Under the pieces are notes generated by a model that saw only the letters and a list, made by a program, of their open reading frames with translations, was not told where the DNA came from and made no database searches. A stretch of DNA of 64,000 nt from Pelodera strongyloides (taxonomy: Eukaryota; Nematoda; Chromadorea; Rhabditida; Rhabditidae), in assembly GCA_036852015.1 (NCBI GenBank), contig JAANDG010000450.1, forward strand, positions 1 through 64,000, in the 5' to 3' direction. Of the stretch, positions 1-13,100 are shown in pieces. Each line of letters starts with the position of its first letter. Positions within the stretch are counted from its first letter, which is position 1. The position numbers and the translations under genes were made by a program.

Positions 1-206
1 AAAAGTGCAAAAGTACATAAGGATGACCCCGGGTGCCGGCACATTAGACATTGGTTTTTACCAGAGCGCGCTACGGTGTTAATTGGTTACATTGCTAGCG
101 AGCGGAACACGGTGGTTCGTGCTACATTACAACATGTAAAAAATGGGTGGAGTGAAATATGACCGGGGTTAATGAGTCTATGTTATAAGTCGGCAGGCTT
201 TGAGGC

Positions 207-570
207 ACATTTTTTCAGGTTTTATATGGGGAAGAAGCTCCCAGGTAAAGCTGGACCGCCAGAAAAGTGTGGTCTCAAAGAACATTACCGTTTGGTAAGT
301 TAGGGTTAGCAGCGGTAGACTAGCGGTTAAAATTTCAAACGCAGGGATTTTTGTGAGCTGTGAAAGCAAACTAATGGCACAGTTAATGAGCGATTTTTGC
401 TGCAAAGCAATGTTGAATACAGTAAACTACTGTAGTTTTATTGTTCACTGGTGATCAGATCTACATATGAGCACATTTTTTCAGGTTTTATATGGGGAAG
501 ATGCTCCCAGGTAAAGCTGGACCGCCAGAAAAGGGTGGTCTCAAAGAACATTACCGTTTGGTAAGTTAGC
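207..570. repeat. Direct repeat of about 98 bp, two copies
   Basis: The segment at about 207-305 recurs at about 472-570 with almost no change (one or two substitutions, such as AAGAAGCTCC against AAGATGCTCC). The copies are in the same orientation, about 165 bp apart. No coding role is visible. Confidence 0.8.
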
Positions 571-699
571 TGATACGCTGGTAACAAGTTATAGTGGTAA
601 CAAGTTCGCTGGTAACGCTCTTGAACAGTGGTAACAAGTTCTTTATAGTGTTACCCGAAAAGGTAACATCATCGGAAATGGGTAAACTCATTTGGTGAC

Positions 700-800
700 A
701 GTTTACTCAGTTTACTGGTTTTTCTCGTGACATGACAGTTTACTCAGTTTACTGGTTTTTCTCGTGACAGTTTACTCAGTTTACTGGTTTTTCTCGCGCC
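700..800. repeat. Short tandem repeat, unit about 35-43 bp
   Basis: Three successive copies of a unit containing CAGTTTACTGGTTTTTCTCG follow one another here. The sequence just downstream (820-905) contains GGTGACC/GGTCACC words that also occur, inverted, at about 60350-60480. Confidence 0.75.
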
Positions 801-1309
801 CAGCCCATTTGGTGACAACTTGGTGACCATGTGGTGGTCAAGTTTCATCGAAAACCGTCATCAGGTCACCATGTTTTGGTTTGTTCAGTGAAAAACATTT
901 GATGACTGGCCAGCGGCGGGCTTCCTCTTACTTCAACAATTCTTCCATTTTCCTGTGAAGGTATTGATATGCACATCAACTACTGCTGTAGCTTGAATAA
1001 ACTACCGTAGCCGGACAAAAGGACCTCAGAGTCTCCGACTACGGTAACACCCATGGGAGTCATAGTGCCAGGATCCTAATGTGCATCTGCGAAGTTAGGA
1101 ATACACAATCAGATAATATATTCTAATTCAAATGTGTTCGCGGAAAGTGAGAAGTTACCCGAAACCAGAGGAGGCTAACATCTGCCTGTGAGATCTAGGA
1201 TCGTACTAGAGAATGCACCTACTGTGAAATTTGCATAAGGAAACTAGCCAGCTTTATAGGATTGACATCACTAGGTAACAGCTCATTCTCCAGATAATTA
1301 TTCTAGTTT

Positions 1310-1485
1310 GGCGAAATACCGGCTGGTGTTTGAAACACATCGTGGACAACTGAATTCTTACGTATTAATGCTTTTGCTCGAATTCAGCTCGATTTTCTAT
1401 ACTGATTTATGCCGTTTTGCATAAGCTCCATAAGAATGCTGGACTACCCGATGTGTTTCAAAAACCGGCCTGTATTTCGCTTTAA
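1310..1485. mobile_element. MITE family A, copy 1
   Basis: The ends are inverted repeats: GCGAAATACCGGC on the left and ATTTCGCTTTAA on the right, with the family's internal words GTGGACAACTGAATTCTT and TGCATAAG between them. The left TTAA is lost. Confidence 0.8.
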
Positions 1486-2002
1486 TTTACAGATGTGTTT
1501 CTGAAACTGTCTAGCAGTGAACCTACTTGAAATGTCCGATCAACAGAACATTTAGAAAGTCGAGATAGCATAAGTCAATAAACAGAATTAATATTACAAA
1601 GACTAGATTCATAAGGTAAAGATATAAAAAAGGAATGACAGTATTAAAAGCAACATATTATTGCTAGTATTGAAGTTAAAGAACCTTACAAAGGTCATAA
1701 AATAATTATATGCCCCAAGAAAGAAACTCTTGTATTATGTTATTCTAACGACCCTAACGGCCTTCTAGTTTTTATAAGTCAAAAAGAACCTTAGAAAACC
1801 CATTCGGACAGCTAAGTTGCCAAATCCCACAACGAAAACCAGTTTGTTCAGCTACGGTATACATAACGAGGTAGCGGTGGGAACGCACCATTTTCAAGGA
1901 CGATGAAGTAACAAAGGAACATTTTTGAAGCTGAACTACAGTATTCTCGTTCTACGTTTAAACTATGTTTAAAAAAACTGGGTTACCATTCATGGGGCAC
2001 AC

Positions 2003-2060
2003 TTTAAAACGAAATACCGGCCGGTTTTTGCGAGCAACTTTGCATAAATACGTAAGAATG
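2003..2060. mobile_element. MITE family A, truncated
   Basis: Only the left end (GAAATACCGGCCGGTTTTTG) fused to an internal family segment (TTTGCATAAATACGTAAG) is left, so this is a deleted copy. Confidence 0.65.
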
Positions 2061-4507
2061 ATGCCGTCAGCTCTATTAACAAACGAACAAAAATAACCTA
2101 CATAAATCTGAAAGTGTTTAACAAGGGAAGAAAGGAAAAAGTAGAGAAGTACCTGGTATTTCCCATGTAACCAATAGTATTAAAGTTTTGCAATTCAGGT
2201 GCCAGAACTTGCAAATACAAAGTGTGCGCACAAAGAAACTACTTGATCTCAAGGGCAACAAATGATGCGTAATCACGATAAAAGCGTGAGTAGTGATATA
2301 AAACAGTAAAAACACAAGGTGTTGCACTATTTTCCCAGCTTCTAACCGCAAAATACTCCTTGACGAGATGCACTCATTCTATTACATTTTAGTGTGTGGT
2401 AAGCCGCAGCAATTCATGAAAAATACTCGCGCTGATGTGGTACTTTCATGAAGCTAGTGAAACAATTTTCTGCAATACACTGTATTTGTATTCTCGCCTT
2501 ACCTTGCCCTAGAGGTTTTTCTAATGCTAAAACATGACATCAGAGGACAGAGGTTCATCTTTCCATAGACGCATGTTAAAGGAATATGCCCAGGAGAAAA
2601 AAGTTTTCCTCAATTTACTTGCACAGAATGTTAGGAATTATTCAAATTTTACTGTGAAAACCACATTTCTTTGCACCTAGAACTCACAGAGTTATTGCCC
2701 GGCAAATAGCTCATCTAGGTACCGTAGTCAGCAACGTCAAAATACGTTTTTTTATATCCGTCCATTAGCATTCTTTCTCTGTAAATCCTCGTCTATGACT
2801 AAGGGGTCGAAACGAGGTACCCTACTATCTACTCTTATTCAATTATAACGTTTTTCGTTCACTTTGCCTATTATTCTATATCCATTGTATTATAACTTAT
2901 AATTATGTTTTCTTTTCTACTACATAATAATTGTTAAACGAATGAAGAACATTCCTACGATTATAAACAAAGCGTTTCCAATACATTTCTCGTGGGCCTG
3001 TCCCTTTAACGACCGTTACCAAGACTCTATGTATATAGTGTATTGTAACGATCGTCTCGTTCGACACCGTACCCCATCAAAACCGTATCGATTTCTACAG
3101 TAGTTGCATCATATCAAATATACCCTCCTAGTCCATCTAACCAGAAAGCTACCGTATCTTATTGACAACATGCCCTTCTTATCTTTGCATCTATAGTTTC
3201 TCTATTCCTCTCTCTCTCTCTCTCTTCCTCTCTTCCAAAACAGGAGCGCGCAAGTGTTCGCGCTCGTTTGCATTTCCGAACGTCAACGGGGGCGGGTAGG
3301 CGGGCGGGCCCGAAAGACCGAAATCAGTAGCAGCAGGCAGGCACACATACACACACAGATGTCTTCCATACACATTAAAGTTAATGTGATGGGCTCGGTG
3401 GCGTAGAGCACACCGAGGGACCTTGTGTGAGCAGAGCTGGAACCAAATTTGCCCACAATCTATATGTGAGGAACAAAGATAGACAAATGTGTGGACAAAC
3501 TGACGGACGAACGGACATATATCAGGGACTGGATACTGTAGGTACTGGATAGAGTATAGCTTCATATAAAGTGCGGGTAACCTGACAGTGAAAGGAACCC
3601 CAATTTGACTTCGATTTTCGGAAGACTACATAGAAAGACAAAAAAAAACATGTTTACCAGGTACTTGGAAGTGTATAGAACTTTAAATTAATGGGGTTGC
3701 TGAGGTTGAAATAACCTGAAAAGACCATACAGATTTATGAAACATCACCCTAATGCAACCTAAAAGACAAGGGTTATGGTAAAGTTTGGCCGTAATAAGC
3801 AGAGGTGGCTTGTGCGTTGCGAGCCTGTCCTGACATACTGCAATATGATTTGTGCAAGCTCGTGTCTTCGGTAACCTATCATCCCAGGGTAATAGATTCA
3901 GCATCAAATCAGACACACCACAAAGAACATGACAATGAGTAATGCGATACTCATGAACAGCGCGAAAAAAAAACAATGTTGACTTCCGCTTAGGAAACCT
4001 GTCTTCGTCTAATGGTAAATATAAGTTCATGTAGTACAGCTTCTAGTTAGCTTACAAAAAAAAAAGAAAAAAAAAAGGAATGATTGCTATATACACGAAA
4101 TGTACACGAAATGTTTCGAAATAGACCTTATGGGCAATGAAGTACCTCAAACCAGGATGAATGAAAGTAAACGTAGTGAGAATGTTCCCTAGTGAAAAAG
4201 TGCTAAGAGAGAAAGAGGGAGCTTTTCTCCCCACTGAAGCTGACCACCGACGAGCACAAGCTCCCGGAGTCGAAAACCCATAGTAGAAGCCGTTCAAAAC
4301 GCGACGTCGTCTACATTTATGCCTTCACAGGCTCTATAATACATACCATTGCATTTTATGGAATGACGGCGGCAGATTCAAAAATACGAACGACTAGTCG
4401 TTTAACCCGAAACGACCTACACTTCCAACACACTGAATGCATTGGTAATGTAGGAGTTGATTTTGGGTACCGTACACCGTAAACTAGCAACCGGCCAGAA
4501 TATTAAC

Positions 4508-4587
4508 GGAGTAGCGCAGTGGCTAAGGGCGCTGCCTCGAGCAGCGCAGACACTGCGGCTCGTTGGTTCGATTCCTACTAGGGATGA
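4508..4587 (+). pseudogene. tRNA-like sequence (pseudogene or SINE head)
   Basis: A box A-like D arm (TAGCGCAGTGGCTAAGG) and a box B-like T arm (GGTTCGATTCC) are spaced as in a tRNA with a longer variable arm. The anticodon arm CGCTG-CCTCGAG-CAGCG lacks the invariant U33 and the acceptor arms do not pair well, so I call it tRNA-like, not a working tRNA. Confidence 0.5.
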
Positions 4588-4895
4588 TCCTTTAGAAAAT
4601 TTAGCGGTTTCGAAGCAGGGCTGAACACAAACTGAACAAGCTGGACGTTTATTTAAAGACATATATATATATAATTTATATATATAGACAGAAATAAAGA
4701 CTGCTCCTAATGGTGATTCTGTAAATCGCTAAGCCTACGCCGATGTCGTACAAAAGTAGTAAACGATTGGTAAATGATGAATAAGTAAAATTCTGAATAA
4801 ATAGGCTGGAATCAAATTCCAAGCTGATTCATCGTCAACGCAGAAGAGAAAATTCGAAAAGACTGTCGAAAGGAAACTCAGAGCGAAAACTGAGC

Positions 4896-4920
4896 CCTAA
4901 GCCTAAGCCTAAGCCTAAGC
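4896..4920. repeat. Interstitial telomere-type repeat (CCTAAG)4
   Basis: Four exact units of CCTAAG, the complement of the nematode telomere repeat TTAGGC. A matching run in the other orientation lies at 51344-51365. Confidence 0.9.
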
Positions 4921-6700
4921 ACAGAAACTGAAAACTCTGAAAATCAGAATTTCAGGATTTCAGGCTTCTCTTGTGCGGGTTCTAGGCACCCAAGCCAATG
5001 TATACACACTAACGCACCCACAACACACGTAAAACGACTCATACCATTCATCCAATTTTATGTTATTGTAGGGCGGGGGTATGGTTTCTCTTTCTTCTCT
5101 CCTCTCCCTCCGTCCCTCTATACAAAACTGCAATCATCATTCATCTGGCATCGCTACTTAATGATATGGCACCAATAAAGCACAGGTGATAGACGCGTGC
5201 AAATTGCGTCCAACACTACGGACTCCCGTTGAGCACCGTGCTTTTAATGAGGGGACAAGGAAAGCACGGGTGATATACGAAGGCACATTACGATTGCTTA
5301 GTCCTTCAGATAAAATAACGAATGTGACAGAGTGCTGTATATCTAAGACCTACTGGATCAAGACAAAAGATATCAAGAAATTTGTCATCTGGAACTCGTT
5401 GTCCACTCTAGTAGGCGTTGTGCGACGACCACGTAGATTTCGAACAAATAATGAACAACCTTTCCTTTTGCTCTCGCTTTTGGCTACTCAATATCAATAT
5501 TCACTTTCAACTACAACCTACGTCTTTCTAACATACGCACCATCCCGGGAGTTGCAGGACTACTTCGTATTATGAGTTATGAGCATTTGGGGCCCTGACT
5601 ACGCTATCACACCAAGTTAGTGAGCGTATGCGTCGTTTCTCTTTGTCGTGTATTTTTATACGCCACAACACAGCCAGATAATTCCTGCGCGCCGTTTTGA
5701 TGCCTTGATCGCCAACTTTTTTCAGTGTGTTCTCGTTGTGCCGTTATTTCTCGCACGGCTCCGGCTCTATAACATATTATGAAGAACTTGACAACTTCTT
5801 ATCCTTAACAGAAACAAGATTCTCCATGACCAACGGTCTACCGTAGTTCATCCGCACTAATACACATCGAAAATTTTCAATCAATAAAGTATTCTCTCCC
5901 TAACCCCTTTGTTCTAAGCCTCTCCCTACAGCTCCCCTTTTCTCTCTCTCTCTCTCTCTCTCTACCTCTCTCCCAAAAACCCCCATATCTCATGCATATA
6001 CATACAGTGTTCCCCCATTAATACGACCCATTCATGACCACCATTAAATGGGTTTTTCTGATGGCATTTTCCGGCTTCCAATCGCAATTCTCGACTACCA
6101 CACACCAGATAAACAATATTTACAAAGGGCAAAACAATCTGATTCTTATATTTTGATTAAAAGAAGGGGGGGGGGGGGTCCTGAGTCCTGGATATTCAAT
6201 TCAAAATATTGAAATTGTATCCTAGTCGATGCACACTGTACGTACGTGTGGTATGCTGCTATTTTACTAAAATAATGCGATACAACATACAACTACAGGC
6301 TGTCATCAAATGAACCTCGTTACGGTAAATATTTATTTCAAAGCTGAAACATGCACATTTTACAGAGGTTCTCAACTGGCAAATAAAAATTTTCAATACT
6401 TTACACTTAGCAGTTAGAAATTAGAATCACTTCACGAATACAACTAATTGTACGTACTATAGCTTACGTGCTCCTACACAGGTATTATATTCTAAACCAT
6501 AAGCGGGCCACGAATACTACAATCAAGTCATACAGCATGGGCACTATCGATTTTAAGAGGAATCTTGTTAATACTTTATGTTGTGAAGGCCCATGATTTA
6601 GGGTGTAATGTAAGGTGTGTACGTGTACGCATTATATGGTTTACAATAATATTTCCACCGAGATCAAGCATTCAATATATAACACAGTTGGTATAGAACA

Positions 6701-6835
6701 GAGGCCATATTCACGAACACACATGGAGCCGTCCCTAGGCGCACGAGCGTTCTGAATCTCCTATGATCTCGCACTCTTTAGCTCCCTGGGGAGGCCAGAG
6801 AGGGCTCCCTGCGTGTTGATGAATACGGCCCCTGA
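6701..6835. mobile_element. MITE family C
   Basis: Inverted ends GAGGCCATATTCACGAAC and TTGATGAATACGGCC flank about 130 bp. Relatives with the same (C)CATATTCACC ends lie at 12533-12669, 20705-20820 and 55502-55640. Confidence 0.7.
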
Positions 6836-7197
6836 GGTAGCGGTTTCCACTCGAACTATCTATATGTAAGTGGCAGTTTAGTATCCTTCACCATAAACAC
6901 AACTTAATGATTCGAGTGTTTTTAATGTTTTTAATCAAACCGAAGATATATGTCATCCAAGGCGTCATGAACAATTTCATCCTGGGTCCTAAAAAGAGTA
7001 ATTTAACTTCCAGCAACTCCTAGTCTTTCAGTCCAACCCAGAACCTTTACAAGACTCACACCTACAGTAGCCGATCACAAAAGACACAGTAAACCCTCAT
7101 TTACGCAACAAAGTACAGTAATCATACGCGGTACAGTAATCCCAAAGCGGTACAACTACCGACTCCGTAACCAATTACAAAACAGACCAACACCTTA

Positions 7198-10100
7198 TTA
7201 CAGTAAGCGCCAAGTCAACTGAATACAGTACCCAACTACAAAACAATTACACGTTACAGTAACCCACCATCGACTCAAACAGTACTCCTTCTTGCACCTC
7301 TCCGCCCATTTCCCATCAATAATCGTGTACTTATTCTCCTTGATTCGTTTCTTCGTTTGTGTTGCATTCGGTGTCTCGGCGACAAGGAAATCGGTCGCTT
7401 CGTCTGAAAATGAAATTTAAACATTTAAACAGGAACAAAAATTGAAAAAAATTAAATGATACTCTTCAATGTGCAACTTTCAAATAACACATATGTTAAA
7501 CTATATCAATTTTCTCGACAAACTCATCACTGATGGCACCATCATATGCAAAGCTACATTTTTTTTGGAGTACAGTACACCTGAAAAAAATTAAATGATA
7601 CTCTTCAATGTGCAACTTTCAAATAACACATATGTTAAACTATATCAATTTTCTCGACAAACTCATCACTGATGGCACCATCATATGCAAAGCTACATTT
7701 TTTTTGGAGTACAGTACACCAACGCTCAGTAACCATCCATAAAACCAAAAACGAACCAACACACGAACGAACCAACACCTAACAGTGATGCCAAAGAGTG
7801 CCGCTCCAGTGCGGCCATAAACACTGACGCAATTGATGAAAAATAAGTCATAAAACAAGGTCATAAGGGTTAAATCAATTACAGTTTGGTACAAATGTGC
7901 TAAGCTCCACTCACCAGGCACAACCTTGACTTGCGCGCCAAATCCAGTCAGAATATCTGCGATCTCCTTTGCTCTTTTCTCACTCCTTCCCGGAATCACG
8001 GATATAGAATACTTGGATAGTTTCCAAGACAGCGCACCGCGTGAAGTGCTCGGACATACTGTAACGGAATATATGGAACATAAGAGTACGTACAGTATCA
8101 GTAGGCAACAGTATGCATAGCATTTGAGGGCCTACTGTGCCTTCTTATCATCTACAGTCAGTCGTAAACTGGCAATTTTGTATTGGATTCCCAACTTAAA
8201 TGTACATTTCTCATCCACATCCTACTACGTTATCAGGCGCGCAGCGCTGCTGCACGAAAGCAAATGCGCAACCGCATCCGCGGAAAAAAAGATATGGCTT
8301 TCTAACATGGGAAAGGGTTTTTCAATGTAACTTTGCAATCTTTTCCCGGTCCCGCGGACGCGGCTACGCATTTCTGCGCTGCGCGCCTGAGGACCAGAGT
8401 ATGTCTGTTTGTGGTAAATGTATATGTACGTTTGTAGGTGCCAGTGCCTGTGCGTTGTGCTGTGTATTTCTAAAACTGTATGCGGTATATGTACAGTATG
8501 CAACAACCCGCAACACCGGAAATCGTTGTACAGGCCAAAAACATACCAGTCTCCCTCATGAGCTTGGCCTTGCTCGGTGCCGGCTGGGTTCCTTTCCTCT
8601 TCCTCGCCGCCTCCTCTTTCGCGTCTTTTGCCTTCTGGTCGAGTGCTGGTAGGCCGCCGCGCTTGATTCGCTAAAAAAAGTCTGAGTTATTCCTCAAACA
8701 TCCCTTATTCAAGGCAATGCTTAATTTGCCGAGCGTTGATCGGCACATAAGCTCTCTACAGTTTCACATCCACATGAACCTAAATTGCGCGAAAACTCAA
8801 ACTCAACGTCAAGAGTATCTACGCCTGCAAACGCCCGGACTACCACATTCAATTCCATTTCGACACATTTTCTGCCATCTCTCTTTCTGCTAGAGCTAGA
8901 ACACAGACAACTACAGACTACAAAATATAAACAACGCTACAAACTACAGGCAACCACATGCAACTCACCTCCTCCATTGCACTGTAGTCTCTTAAAGTAT
9001 CAATTGTCTTCAGGTCCTTGTCCAACCGTATTCGCACAATGGATGCGTGTTGCAGTACGAAACCCTGCTTGCCAGCGCATCGGATCTCCACAACCTACAA
9101 ATTTTGCATAAAGTATCTCGGGCACATGAGAAAATATGCATGCGGAATTTTTCCGTCCATAAAGTTTTCCGAAACCACAGTAACGAAATAAATCATATCA
9201 TCACCATCACAAATTTCGAAAAAAATTTAAACTACCTAACCTACTACGCTACCGCTCTAACATGTGATGTGGAGTTTTACTACCCTTCTGAAACATGACT
9301 GTTGTACGAGTCATTTGAAAAATACGAGGAAAATACTTGACAGACGTTCAGTCACAAAGGGTGTGGTAGTGGAGAAAGGGTAGCATTAAGGGAATCACTT
9401 TTCGGAATTTTGCCCTCTACCTACGCTGCACGAACTCAACGCGGTGTGCGCGATATAATCGAGAAGTTGCCATTCAAGACAGCTTTAAAGCGAAATACCG
9501 GCCGGTTTTTGAAACGCATCTCATGTATGCCACGGGGGGTCTAATTGGGGTCTAGTTTTTATTATATTCTTTGCTCATTTCCATATGCTGCATAAGAAAG
9601 CAGGTGTACGCAATGCGTTTCAAAAACCGGCCGGCATTTCGCTTTAATAACACTCTTAGATTCGGTAGAGCACACCACTAAAAGTCCTACCTTCATATCA
9701 TCCCAATCCTCAAAGTATCCTCCATTCTTAATCTCGCGACCTTTCAGTCCAGCCAGTGTCGGGTTCGGCACAAGTTTTCCCATTCGCGTGCCTTCTTCAA
9801 TTATCCATTGACGTTCTTTGTGAGTCAGACCTGGAAAGCATTACTTCTTATCAACTTCTTTTTACAATAATACCAACACCGCTATTCTTCTGACAGATTC
9901 ATCTGCCTCCCAACTTCCGGCACAACAATTCCCACAGAAACACGAATACCCTGGCGCTCGACAACTCTCTACGCACATCCCAAACTATACCTACAAATCC
10001 ACTAAAGCGATACTACTATTTACTAAACTAAACTCCTCAGTTACAGAATCGGTAGTACAACAGCTTCTAGGTGTAGGATATTACTACCAGATTAGCATTT

Positions 10101-13100
10101 ACAATAATATTATTATCAGATTAGCATACAAATCGATTCCAACCTGCTCCAATCGCTCCAACAACCTGCAAATCAAACTCTTCTTCCTCTTCGTCTTCTT
10201 CTTCACTAGCGCCAAAAGCTGAAAATGAAAATAGAACATTTGGGGTTAATAGAGTATTTAACTCCAGTTTCGGAAACGCGAAACTGCCCAGAATCTCGCT
10301 ACAGTATGACAAAAATCGTGTCAGGACTCAAATTGTTTTTTGAAATTTTGTCTGGACTCTCTCGCATTTGCTTGTGCACTCCACGTCTCTGTTGGAAACT
10401 AGAAAGAGCTGCTGAATGGTCTGTTTCCTGTTTCGCGTTTCCGAAACAGGAGTTAAATACTCTATAAGCGACTTGGTGATGTTACGGTAACTACCCCCAA
10501 CGGCTAACACTTGTAAGTACGGTAACTTGTCAGATGGAGAGCTGAACTCTCTGTGTTACGGTCTGCGGACTTCATAGAAACACCCGTGAACACTGAAGAT
10601 CCCGTTCATTTGCAGGGGATCTTTTAATGGACTAGACAAATTATAAAGGTATTAAATGAATATTTCAGTCAACCTGCTTATCGCTGGAGGTGAACCAAGC
10701 AATTGAAGTGTCTCAAAATCTGCTCAATCAGGTTTTAATGAAAAGAAAACTTGACCAAAAGATCTCTAGTATACTTGGGGTTGAGGAGTTTGCAGGAATT
10801 CACCAACATATTGGAGATCTTGCGCTGAGAGGCACAGTTCGATAATTCACGAAGTGAAGAAGCGCGCAACAACAGTCCGAATTAAATGGTGACATGGTGA
10901 GATCAGAATAATTCTAAGCGCCTCTGAAAACTCACTTTTCCTAACCGCGATCACAAACTTCTGCTCGCGTTGTGGTCCATCATAGCTGACGCCCACCACT
11001 GCCACATCCAAGTGCGCACCCTCGGTAAGGTTGGCTTTCACCTGAAGAACGGTAGCCAGTAATGAATAATACGTTTTTTTTTAATAATTAATATGTGTTA
11101 AGTCAAGCCATCCCATACGCAGTACTCACCTTAAACCATCCATTCTTATTCCACCTTCGTCCCGGATAATATTTAGTATCTCTTCTCTTGATCACCACAC
11201 CTTCCTCTCCAGCAGCCATCGCCCCGTTGAAGAACACTTCGACGTCGTCACTATACACAAATACAATAGGCGTCTTAGGGTTTCTTCTCTTATAGTACTG
11301 ATGTTAATCTCAATTGTAAAGGTTTTTATGAGTTTTTGTAAAGGTCTGAGGACAAATCATTATGTATTATGGACTTGAGCTCTCAGAAGCGACGACTACT
11401 TGTAAGTGTTATCAAAGAAAACATCTTATTCATGGTTTACAACAGAAAAAGGTTCGTTGAAACATGACGAGAATACGCCGGTATAATGACTGATTTCGTT
11501 GGAAAATAATTACACACAAACTTTTCTTCTTTTTATTACGTATGAACAATTAAAATGTGTACATCAATAAAGTTAAAGAAGATTAAAGCGAAATGCTAGC
11601 CCCTTTGGAAAATTTGCATATGATAAGCAAATCCTATGTATCCTATGCGAATTTCGTACGATCGTCCACGGCAATAGTACAAAATTAGCATAGGATACAT
11701 AGGATTTGCTTACCATATGCAAATTTTCCGAAGAGGCTAGCATTTCGCTTTAACGAATAGGACGGTGTTCCTTAATCATCACATATAATTTGCGAGTTCT
11801 ACAAAAAGATAGCTTTCCAACTCTCACCTCGTGTTTCCCAATTTCCTCTGCGGTACGAAAATCAAGTTGGGATTCTGTTTCTTTAGAAGCAATGTTTCCA
11901 ACGCCCTTACTCGCTTCTCACACGAAGTTCCCATAAAATTGTGCTCATTCAGCAAAAGAATATCCAGAACCTAAAGTACTGTACATTCCATGAAACGTGA
12001 AAGGTCTACAAAATACTGAGGTGAAGGCTACTTATGATTCTAAAACTGAACATTAGCAATTTTAAACAAAACAAAGTTTCAAGGTTTATCTGTCTATGAT
12101 AGCATTATCAAAGATGCGCAGTAAATAGAAATTGAGTTGTCATTAGAAACTAGCCTCTGATAAAATCATCGTACACTCTAATACACGACGAAACACAAAA
12201 AAACTGGCTACAGTATACTACAGCGGGAGGACTGAACTACAGTAATCAATCTTCGTACAATCGATAAACGACAAAATGCTATTAGGAAACACGGTTGCAC
12301 TACAAACTACAATATCCAATACAGTATCGTATCCCTAAGATCGCTAACTAGAATACTATCTCACCACAACCGCCAAGTGTACCGACTGTCCTTCACGAAT
12401 ATTCTGAAAGTTGTGCGTTTGACCATCAGCCGTCTCCTGATGATGTCTCACTGAAAAGAAACAAGTGAATTAGAATTATTCATGGCAGACAACGATATTT
12501 GTCTAATTCAGAGCTGAGAACATCCCCAAATCTCAGAGGCCATATTTACCACTCGTTTCCAAAAAGAGAATACCCCATCTTTTTCTCTGCGTGTCTCGTA
12601 TTCGAATGTTATTTTCTGTCCTCAGGGAATATTTCCCCGAGGGCATCGTAGTGGTGAATATGGCCTCAGGAATGCGCGAAAAATGTGGAATTCTTATTTT
12701 CTAGCACCCGTACTCTTGCACTCCCCTAAATAAATAAACAACTAATGGAACTATTACCAAATTTGTTCGCAATTTCATCAAACAACATCAGTTCGCAGTC
12801 GATGACACAATCCTCAACGTCGGACCTAAAAATCGTGCGTGAGCTCTAAAAGAAAAGAAACCTAGAGATAGACTTGTAAGGCAATAGGGTCGCCCTAACA
12901 ATAAGCATGCTTTTTCCATAGCAAAACTTGCTTCGTGCGAATGTGAACAAACAGTGCATGTTTCAGAATGTATGTAAATAGTTTGGCACACTGTCAAAGT
13001 AATATTGCTGTGCACTTTATAATGCTACAACATGCATGTTTCATCATGAAAGTAAATAATTTAGCATAGGGTGAAGCAGTTAGTGTGTCAGGCATCGCAG

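Larger units (their letters stand above)
1..7197. other. Gene-free left flank with repeats
   Basis: I see no supportable exon on either strand in these 7.2 kb. The stretch holds direct repeats (207-305 with 472-570, and about 700-800), MITE copies (1310-1485, 2003-2060, 6701-6835), CT microsatellites (around 3209 and 5940), a tRNA-like sequence near 4508, a short telomere-type array at 4896 and otherwise AT-rich DNA. I searched the minus strand for further DNA ligase IV exons, in particular a second BRCT domain, and recognised none by eye. Confidence 0.6.

Noticed and set aside
3191..3565. 124-codon minus-strand frame
   Set aside because: Low-complexity start/end (RERERE from a CT repeat) and no domain; it overlaps a tRNA-like word. 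Not supported as coding.
3683..4030. 115-codon minus-strand frame tested as a further DNA ligase IV exon (second BRCT)
   Set aside because: No BRCT pattern (no Gly-Gly pair or conserved Trp) and no phase-compatible acceptor that I could see.
5186..5575. 129-codon plus-strand frame
   Set aside because: Composition is not protein-like, no homology is recognised and no splice context is seen; probably chance.
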